A stretch of 53,101 nucleotides of DNA. Origin: Chlamydomonas sphaeroides (lineage: Eukaryota; Chlorophyta; Chlorophyceae; Chlamydomonadales; Chlamydomonadaceae). Position numbers and translations under genes: made by a program. The stretch's first letter is position 1. Each line of letters starts with the position of its first letter. Shown piece by piece: positions 45,101 to 53,101 of the stretch. The stretch is from assembly GCA_001662425.1 (NCBI GenBank), contig BDDC01000535.1, positions 1 through 53,101 on the forward strand, in the 5' to 3' direction. The notes under the pieces are model-generated. The model ran no database searches. It saw nothing but the letters and a program-made list of their open reading frames with translations, and had not been told where the DNA came from.

Positions 45101-48100
45101 GCAAAGGCGCTAGGGCCGCCGTAGGCCCGCGTGGGCGTGCTGACGACGCTATTGTAGCCGCGCGCCGCGGCAGCGGCGTCCGCGGCGCGCTCGGCCATGC
45201 GGTCGCGCGTGTCCGACAATTGCGATTGCAGGTAGCGGCGGGGCGGCTGATGGATGTCGTTGGAAGCCAGGACGAGTTCTCCTGATGTGGACGATTCCTG
45301 CGGCGCCAGCCGTGCGTGTGTGGCAGGTGCGGCGTTCAGCAATGGTATGAGCGCCCCATGACCATGTCCCATGTCCCAGGCCGCAAGGCCCGCCCGCAGC
45401 CAAGGCGTCGGCGCGTAGCGGCCGCGCTACCGGGAGCTGACACGCCTGGACACTGTCACCATGGCCACTGGTGGCAGCACTGTCCCAAGGCTCACCTGCT
45501 GCGCAGTGGCCACTCGCTTCTCGATTTGCCGGTTTTTGAGCCGCGCCAGCATCTCCACTTTGCTCGGGCTGAACGTCTCCTGCCGGGATGCCGCTGTAGG
45601 GCAGCAACCGGGCGAGGTGCGGGTTGGCAATCGGGCATGGGCTCTGCAGGATGCGCGGCTCAGCTGGCTTGCGCGGCCAGAAACCCACCACCCTGCCCCC
45701 CAACGTGCCCGACTGGCGCCCCGGGACCGCGCCCTGCACCGTACAACGCGCCCTCTTGCACCCCTCTTCCCGGACTCACGCTGGTCCTGCTCGAGGTTGT
45801 GGGGCAGCCACAGCGGCTGCGCCGCCGGCGGCGCGTGCGGGTGCTGGCTCGTGTGCGAGTGCGACCGCAGGTGCAGCTCGGCGGCGGCGGCTGTGCGCAC
45901 GCTGGCGGGCCGCTGCAGCATGGCGTGGTCCAGCCCGTGCTCGCCGTGCGGCGAGATGCCTGGGGCGCGGGCAGCAGGGGCGGGGGTTTGAGCTATTGAG
46001 GAGCGGCACAGGCTGCTGAGTGGCAGGCGGCCGGGCGTGCTGTTCTTGGTGCGGCCCTCTTGGGAGGGCCGCGCACCGTCACACCCCAGCCATGCCCGGG
46101 AACAGGTCGGACCGGCTGCCGGCTGCAAGGGCGTCCGCGCTGCAGGCACCCGCCACCACCCGCCACCACCGGTCCTGGCCAACGGCCGCACCTGTGCCGC
46201 TGTGCCGCTGCATAAGGGCCTGGTAGCCCTTGGTGGGGCTCAGGGGGCTGTCGTCAAACGAGTACTCGCCGCTCTTGGCCGGGGCCTGGCTCTCCAGCGA
46301 GCGGGACGCTGCGGGCGGACGCAGGCACGGGCGCGGGCCGAGGGCGGTCAGGGCAACGAGGGGATTGATGGCACGCGGGCGCACGGCGCATGCGAGCGCC
46401 GTGCAGCCAGGCGGTCGAGCGCCAGACGCCGCGCTCACCACCCCAGGGATGCTTCAGTGGCTGCAGCCCGCAGCTGTCCGAGCCAGCACCGCCGCTTGGA
46501 GACACGGAACGGTCCGAGTGCAGCTGCGAGTGGCCTGGGCGCGGGCCGTGGCCCGGGTGCGGGCTGGCGTAGTGGCCTCCGCCCGCGCCCCAGCTCGGCG
46601 CCGCATGGCCGGAGCCGGCCGGCGTCAGCGCGTCATGGGAGCCAAGCCTGGCGGTTGCAAGCAGGCAGGCGGGCGGCGTCGGCGGCAGGGTCAGGGGGAG
46701 GGGCAGGGCAAACGCAGCATGGCTGCAGCCGCATGACCCACGCCGCGATCCGCCCTCCGTTCGGCATCTGCGGTCACGCACCTGGCCGCATGACCCACGG
46801 GCCGATGCGAGGGGCTCCACAGCGATGCGTCGTCGTGCGACAGGGCGTCGCGGCGCACGGGCAACCCCTCCGGCAGCACCAGCGGCACGGGTGGCGGCAC
46901 CCGGGCGGGCGTGGCTCCGTCAGGGCCGCCGTGCGTGCGGAGGCGGGGCCGCGTGGGTGTGGACGGGGCCCGAGCGCCTGGACATTCAGGGCAGGGGCGA
47001 CGCGTCTCAAGCAGGCCGTGCCGTGCATGCAGCCACGCCGTGTGCTAGGCTGTCGCAACGCCTTCCATGCCCCATGCACAAAGCCCCAGCCATCGACCCT
47101 GGCCCACGGCCACGGCCCACGCTCGCCAGTTCCCAAGAACCCCACTAGCGGCTCACGCACCCTGCGCCGACGTGAGCGCGGCGTCCGCCAATCGCATGTC
47201 CGAGCCCCCCGGGTCTGCCGGCATCTCCACCACGTGCTCCACCAGGCCGTCACCGTTGATGCTCGGCAGCGCCCGGTTAGCAAGCCGCTCCGTCACCTGC
47301 ACCATCGCCGCAGTTTCAGCGCACGCGTTCAGCAAGGGCTGGCCATGGGTGATTCCTACGAAAGCGGCCCCGCTCGTGAGCTTTCCACAAGAGCGCCCCA
47401 GGCTATGTTGAGGCACCCCGGGCCTGACCCCCGGCGGTGTGGCGCAGCCAGCCCACCTGTGCCCGCAGCGCCGGCGGCAGCGCCCCTCCGGCGCTCGCCC
47501 GGCGGCCCTCCATCAGCTCCTGCAGCTCTCCGGGCGCCAGGCGCGAGGCGAGCACCGCCAACCCCTCCAGCGCCACCAGCCGGACCTTGTCCTTGGGGTC
47601 CGATAGGCATGACGCCAGCAGCCGGTATGCGGCCGCGGAGTCGCACGCGGAGCGGCCCAGCGTCAGCAGCGCCTGCGAAAGAGCATTGGGGCTCTCAACC
47701 CGGCACACGAGGGCCGCAGCGCTGCACCGCACGATATGATTCCGGTAGCAGTGCCGGCACCTGGCAAGGTACAGTACCATAACAACCTCACGCCCTGTGC
47801 TAATCTTCGGCCCCTGCCCTGGGCTCATGAGCAGTGTTTTGCATCTCCCCTCTACGCATGGCGACGTCTGCCGCACTCCTCCCGGCAGCGCACCATGATG
47901 TACGTGTTGATAACCTCCTCCCGCACCCTCCAGCTGGCGTGGCCAGCGCCGCCCGCCAGACAGCCCATCACCGAGTTTGGGGCGCACGCCTGCGGTGGGG
48001 AACCGCACGCAGCGGGCCACATCTGCTAAACTCGTGGCATGCTCGCGTGCGTAGCCCCGACATCATCAATGCGCCGGCCACCAAGGCGTGGGCGGCGGGA

Positions 48101-49377
48101 ACGCTCGGACGCTGACCGCTGCAGTGCTGGAATTAGGGCAGCAGCGCGGACGAGCGGCACGGTACTTGCCTGCAGCAGCCTGCGCAGGACCTTCATATTG
48201 GAGGCCCGGACCAGAATCTTGCTGTCCGTGAACTTTTCCAGCAGCGCCGGCACGATGATCCTGCGCGCGTCCAAGGCGAGCCCAACGGCACCGGTCAGAC
48301 CCTCTCCTGCCTCTCTTTAACACGCGAACACGCGCTGGCTCGGCACCGGCCCTGCCACGCCCAGGCGGGCCCTGGCTGATTGTCCGCACGTCACCCCATA
48401 CCTGAGCTGTGGCTCCAGGTCTCGCGCGACCTTGGCCGCGAGGTCCCCAAGGATGGCCATGGCCGAGATCGCGATTTTGAAGTTGGGGTCCGACACCAGG
48501 CCCACGAGGAAGTGCACAAAGTCGGTGAGCGACGGTACCAGCACCGCGGGCCTGGACACATCCCGGAGGCACTTGTGTAGTGAGTCGATGGCCGTGGCCC
48601 GCGATTTCCAGTTGCCGACATCCTGAAGGTCCGCGACTACGGAGGCAGGGACAAAGCCGAATGCCTGTGGGCAGGGGGAAGGCAGGGGGCAGCGTGCTTG
48701 GTGAGAGGCGGCGAAAGCAGGAGGTCGCGGCTGTTGGAGGTGCATGACTGGTGGTGTGCCAAGGCTGCAGCTGCAGCGGAGTTTGCGAGGTTGCAGGGAG
48801 GAGAGCCGGGCGGAAAGGAATTCTACGGGTTGGAGTGCTGTGCTCGAGGCGTCCCCGGCTGAGCTGCCATGACGCAAAGCCGAAGCGCATGCGTCCTTGG
48901 TTCAGGCACTGCGCGATGGTGCGGTCCGCGGATGCACTCAAGGGAGAAAAGGGCCGCCGTCAAAGGCACACGGACGTAGGGCGTGGCAGGGGCTGGGGCG
49001 CGGGCGGTACCAGCTTCTCGGCAACGAGGCTTGGTGCCCAGGCGATGCTGAGCAGGTCTGGCGGCAGCTTGCGTGCTAAACGTGCCCCTAGCAAGCTGCG
49101 CTGCGTCTAGCTCCGAACGCGCTGGGGTCACGGGGTTCGTAAGCTCCAGGGCCGAAGCGAGCATGTTCCCTGGGCATTTTCTATAGTATTCCCGTTGTGG
49201 GTTTTGCAACATATGCGACGCTCGGGCTGGGTGTCCTTGCACGGCGCCGCGAGTTGACATGCCTCGCAGCACCCGGAAGCCGCAAAGCCGAAGTGACCTG
49301 CCAGCCTTGCGACATTGTAGAACAATCAAGTTGCCACCACAGCACCGTCTTACCTCCGGTTCGCCGCTCACGCCCAT
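42115..49377 (-). CDS. TOGARAM: TOG-array microtubule protein, TOGARAM/crescerin type (ciliary)
   Basis: Minus-strand exons: 49377-49354, 48664-48402, about 48314-48170, 47989-47894, 47672-47457, 47296-47161, 46977-46782, 46647-46439, 46308-46192, 45959-45780, 45593-45496, 45297-44946, 44765-44531, 44354-44141, 43839-42115 (TGA). They give about 1400 aa in phase. The N-terminal TOG (about aa 9-290) shows WKSRATAIDSLHKCL, VSDPNFKIAISAMAILGDLA, SWRVREEVI and DPKDKVRLVALEGLAVLAS. A disordered linker follows, then FDDLVPVADPERQIK and a second TOG (DWQGQYDALIDARRL, ELDDVVPVLLKKAGE, YGKRIIWHVKAL). A Pro/Gly-rich linker leads to the C-terminal TOG (AKDFRERMDAIRAVEG, LGDANAKVAIAAADLVAAL). This order resembles animal TOGARAM1, which binds tubulin and promotes microtubule growth in cilia. 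Exon 1 and the acceptor of exon 3 are the least certain points. Confidence 0.88.
48168..48170 (-). other. GC-AG intron donor in the TOG-array gene
   Basis: Exon 3 ends ...CTGCTGCAG followed by GCAAGT, the GC-donor consensus, at 48170/48169. Joining it to the acceptor before 47989 keeps phase 0. The nearby GT alternative (GCAA|GTACCG) would shift the frame. Confidence 0.65.
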
Positions 49378-49697
49378 GGCCAAAATCCTATGAGCTCGCC
49401 ATAGCTCCCCGCCGCGTGCTGGAGACCATGTGGCCTACATGCGTCATACTCGAGTTCCTAAGTAATGTTCATCGAGGGCTTGTAGACCAAAGAACCAAAA
49501 ACACAACCAAATGCGTCCCTATTCGGTTGTTTGCAAGGTTACTACAGTATTCAAAGAACAAGTAGCAGGAGCAGGAGTCAGCGCCGGGTCTGGCAACGAC
49601 AAGCCCCTCCTCGGTGTTGTACGACCAGCTTGCGGGAACAACGCCGAGCTGTATCAAACGTGCCCTGCGCATACCCCTTGTACCAGCAGCTGGCCAA
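49378..49697. promoter_or_regulatory. Short divergent promoter between TOG-array and exostosin-like genes
   Basis: About 320 bp separate the opposed start codons if exon 1 of the TOG gene is right. The stretch is AT-richer than its surroundings, with runs such as AAAGAACCAAAAACACAACC at about 49488-49507. No TATA box is assigned with confidence. Confidence 0.4.
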
Positions 49698-52600
49698 ATG
49701 CAGCTGGCCGGCTGTCTTGCGATAGGCCTCGTTGCAGTTCTCAGCATCGCTGCTGCTCAGGACGGGATCATCCGAACAGCGCTCACAGGACAACCATTCA
49801 ACCAGTTCGAGGTACAGGCGTGAAGCGGGCGAGAGGGTTTTGCACCAGCCATGGCGCGCAGCGCCGGCACGGGCATGCCCGTCCCGCTGCAGCAAAGCAG
49901 GCTGCGACATGACCAGGAGCTCGAGGATGACCCCAAGAGGACGGGTATCGGTAGCAACGAAGCACGCCGCTGCGGGGGGGCCCGGAGAGAGGGGCCTCCC
50001 ACGGATACTCCGCGGCCTCCGTCCGCAAACAGCAGCCATCCCTGCCCCCCTCCCCAGGAGCACTATAAGGACTGCGACGCGAGCTGCAAGCAGTGCAATC
50101 GGGAGCTTGGGGAATGCGAGTGCCCATTCGGACTCTCAGGTAAACGCTGCGGCCCTGGCCACCCTGACGGCGCCAAACTTGATTGCCGTGCGGCTGCTCC
50201 CACCGCTGCCCCCAGGCCCCACCTGCACGGAGGTGGCCCTGCCCGCCTGTCGAACTAGCACCAAGCCGGGGTGGCCGATTTTCATCGGCCGCTCGTGGCC
50301 GCGTAACTGCCACTGCTACAAGCAGCTCTTCCGCTCCACCTGCCTGCCGGGCAGCGAGGCGCGATGCGTCTCGCACACGGTGTCGCTGTGGGAGACCATC
50401 ACGTGCTTTGAGCACACCTCCAAGCCCGTGAGTCCTGAGCCGCCAGGCGGCTGGAACCGGGGCATTCCCGGCTGCACGGGAGTCTCTTGTGCTCTTGCTT
50501 GCGCGGCTCGGTGCTGAATAACGCCAATGTGACGCACCCTCACGGTGCTTGCTGTCCGGCCCCCACCCTGCCCTGGGCGTAGGTTTGCCTTGCTTGCCTT
50601 CTGCTCCCTTCTGCTCCTCGCGGCACCGCCTAGTGCTCGCACTGCCCCCAATGCAACCCACAACTCGCCCCAATCCAACCCAACCCCCCAAAACCACATG
50701 CCGGTTGCCTGGTTGCAGGAGGACCAGCAGCTGAGCGACCTGCCGGAGCAGATAGGCGACGCAGCGTACCGGTGGCGGAAAGGCGTCATCAAGGACGGCC
50801 ACAAGGACTTTGAGAACCTGCCGGCGCCGCCCACGCTGCACGCCATCAAGAATGCGGTGGCGCTGTCGCAGTGCCCCAGCAGGTGCGGGCCAGGCACGAG
50901 GGCAGGCAACGAGGCCTGCGCAACTCAGCCGACACGGAGGCGCGCGCGCTTACCGGTAGTCGCAGTGGACAGTGGCTTTGGCCTTGGCCCCGCCGCTCCC
51001 GAACCGTCCGTAGAGCAGCCGTGTCATGGGCTAGCCCACAGCTGCCACATGCTGCCGACTCCCATCAGCCGCCGAAAAGCCGCCCATCCCTCACCGCTCC
51101 CCCTGCCCCCTCACGTCGCGCGCGCAGGTGCAGCGAGGCCGGCGTGTGCAAGCAGGGGAGCGACCAGGGCGGCAAGGCGGCCTGCATGTGCCATGCGGGC
51201 TTTGCCGGCGCCGACTGCTCGTCGCATGAGCCGTCGACGCTGTGCCCCAACAACTGCGGAGGGCGCGGCAAGTGCATGGCGGGCTTCTGCCAGTGCGACA
51301 AGGGCTACTGGGGCATCGGCTGCTCGCGCAGCAAGGCGTACCGGCCCGTGGAAGGTGGGCGGAGGCAGGGGCTGTGCAATGTTGGGTGCTGCGCGTCGGG
51401 CGTAGCCGGGACGGCGTCCGGGTTGGGTGGTGTCGGGCGGGCCGGGATGCTGTGCTGGCTGCGTGCTGCTTGCAAACGGGGTGACAACCTCTACGCGGCG
51501 GTGTGAGCCCCGGCGCTGCGTTGACACAGCAGCGGGGGTACGGCGGCGGCCGCCAGGGCGCAGCTCTTGCACCAGGGGCCAGCAGCAGCGCGAAGGTGGC
51601 GCCCGCATGCGCGGGAGCTGAGCGTCTCGTGCCCGTGCGCCGGTGGCATGGTCGTGGCGCTGCTTGTGCCCGCAGGTAGCGTGTCGCACCCCTACTACCC
51701 GGCGCTGCGCATATACATGTACGACATTCCCATGAACATCTTGGGGCCACAGCAGTTTGACGATGGAGAGTGAGTGTGTAGTATCGTGCAGTATGAGGTG
51801 TTGTTGCCTTGCGGCGCTCTTAGGCCCGCGGGTCGCGCAACAAGTTGGCAGCTGGGAGCCGAGCGAGCCTGAGCAGCACAGCGGCGCTCGGCGCCGGCCC
51901 CGGCGTCTATCACAAGAATGTCACACCAGCACCTTGGTAACACAACAGCGCCGCAATGCGTTCATACCTATGGGGGCGAGCGTGCCGGACCCCAGCGCTA
52001 TGAGCGGAGCACGCAGCGGTCCCGCGGGACCGCTGCCTCGGCGCAGCTGCTGAGGAGCAGCGCGCGGCCGCCTCCCGGGTATTGCGGGGCAGCATGGGGG
52101 TTGTGCAGGGCAATCAACCGCACAGTGTGAGCCAGCATCCTTGCGCCAGGTGCTGGTGGCTGGACAGGCCGCTGCCAAGCCACAGCTACATGAACATGGT
52201 CCTACTGGCCTGGCCCTGCCAGTTGGCCTGGGCCAGAGGGCTCAGGCCGGCCTAGGCAGCGCTACCGCTGTGCAGTGCTGCTCCTGGCTGACTAAGCACC
52301 TCTGACACTGCACGCCACGGCTGCTGCTGCCGCAGCTCCAACGTCTTCGTTATCTACCAGGCCTTCATGCACTTTATGGTGAGCGGGGCGCCCGCGAGGA
52401 CGGCCCGGAACATGCCATGCAACCAGTCGGTGGTGGGCGTGGGGTCTCCCCATACACGCCCGCCCTCCTGAATGTAACGACACAATTCATGCAACCCGGG
52501 GGGGGGGGGAGCCAGTAGCGCCCGAGGGGCCTGGGGGCGGCCCGTCGCCCTGTGACCGAGGCCTTGTTCTTGTGGGCGCCGCGCCTCCGCAGCTGCGCCG

Positions 52601-53101
52601 TATTGCTCACTGCACAGCAGCCACCGCACAGGCGCCGGTGGCCCGGCCTTGCCTTGCCGCCATGTACCCTTCCGCCACCGCTCGGAGGTTGCTAACTACT
52701 CCGTTACTCCGTGCCGTTACTTCCTCGCTACACCCGCCCCCGCCCACAGGACATGTTCCTCAACGACGGCACCGGCGTGCGCACCGAGAACCCCCACGAT
52801 GCCAACATGTTCTACATCCCCACTTTCGCATTCTACTCCACAGGTGCGACATAACTACCGCCCGCATCAAACCACTGCATGCCCTGTCCTGGTCCTGCGC
52901 AGTAGCTGCCCGCGCCCCCGCCCTCCTTGCACGCCGCCGCTCCGTCCTCCGCCCAGCTTCCTGCTTTGCCCGACCTGCCGTCCGCCGCCCCGCCCGCTGC
53001 CCGGGGCGCAGCCCACCTGGCCCTCCTCGCAAGCCTACCCGCACGCCTACCCGCACGCCTCCGTCCAGCCCTGCCTTGCCTAACCTGCGGCCTGCCGCCC
53101 C
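49698..53101 (+). CDS. Secreted EGF-like/exostosin (GT47) glycosyltransferase, 3' partial
   Basis: Exons: 49698-49811, 50058-50139, 50216-50427, 50719-50882, 51128-51354, 51676-51769, 52336-52378, 52750-52843; all phases fit, and the last visible exon ends in phase 1, so the gene continues beyond the window. The first exon encodes a clear signal peptide (MQLAGCLAIGLVAVLSIAAA). Cys-rich EGF-like modules follow: CDASCKQCNRELGECEC, then CSEAGVCKQG ... CMCHAGFAGADC and CPNNCGGRGKCMAGFCQCDKGYWGIGC. The exostosin domain begins with YYPALRIYMYDIPMNI and VRTENPHDANMFYIPTF. GT47 enzymes build or modify wall or matrix polysaccharides and glycoproteins in the Golgi; EGF-exostosin fusions are common in volvocine algae. 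The catalytic half is outside the window, so donor specificity cannot be judged. Confidence 0.9.

Noticed and set aside
1..53101. CRISPR arrays, transposons, viral genes, rRNA or tRNA genes
   Set aside because: No repeat-spacer pattern, transposase, integrase, capsid or polymerase motif, and no tRNA cloverleaf was recognised; all strong signals are cellular intron-containing genes.

Overview
This window is nuclear DNA from a GC-rich green alga of the Chlamydomonas/Volvox order (Chlamydomonadales). Four things point there. Genes are broken into many short exons with GT(G/A)(A/C)G donors and CAG acceptors. The 3' ends mostly carry the TGTAA polyadenylation signal used in this group. One gene encodes long Pro-rich SPPPP tracts like algal extracellular-matrix glycoproteins. 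Proteins carry long Ala/Gly/Ser low-complexity insertions. There is no operon, IS element, CRISPR array, rRNA or tRNA that I could see. A 365-base run of N at 34132-34496 is an assembly gap.

Ten genes were traced by joining exons on splice signals, reading phase and family similarity. (1) + strand, 5' truncated: Hyp/Pro-rich protein with a C-terminal CAP/SCP (PR-1-like) domain, 1-3417. (2) + 5622-12804: class II trehalose-6-phosphate synthase/phosphatase, 19 exons, 871 aa. (3) - 16579-14536: short mTERF-like, probably organellar protein, about 183 aa. (4) + 17180-21080: phosphoglucomutase, 11 exons, 576 aa. (5) + 22400-25404: PUR-alpha-like nucleic-acid-binding protein, 8 exons, 271 aa. (6) - 31187-27574: 3-hydroxyisobutyryl-CoA hydrolase, 10 exons, 403 aa, ending in a peroxisomal SRM tripeptide. 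(7) + 31491-36791: SET/MYND (SMYD-type) protein with a large Arg/Ser domain, interrupted by the gap. (8) + 37386-41183: unrecognised 1000-aa low-complexity/coiled-coil protein, 8 exons. (9) - 49377-42115: TOG-array microtubule protein of the TOGARAM/crescerin (ciliary) type, 15 exons, about 1400 aa. (10) + 49698-end, 3' truncated: secreted EGF-like plus exostosin (GT47) glycosyltransferase.

The strand order is ++-++-++-+. This gives three convergent pairs (2/3, 5/6, 8/9) and three divergent pairs (3/4, 6/7, 9/10). Two of the divergent pairs have start codons only about 300 bp apart and may share promoters.

Functionally the genes are a normal eukaryotic mixture: sugar-phosphate metabolism (2, 4), branched-chain amino-acid catabolism (6), cilia (9), wall/matrix (1, 10), organelle expression (3) and nuclear regulation (5, 7). 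I see no single multi-gene system. The points most worth a second look are the RS domain on the SMYD protein, the unknown 1000-aa protein, possible dual targeting of the hydrolase, short upstream ORFs abutting several start codons, and unusual introns (two frame-neutral introns in the TPS gene, a GC-AG intron in the TOG gene). Exon boundaries are inferred by eye and have not been tested against transcripts.
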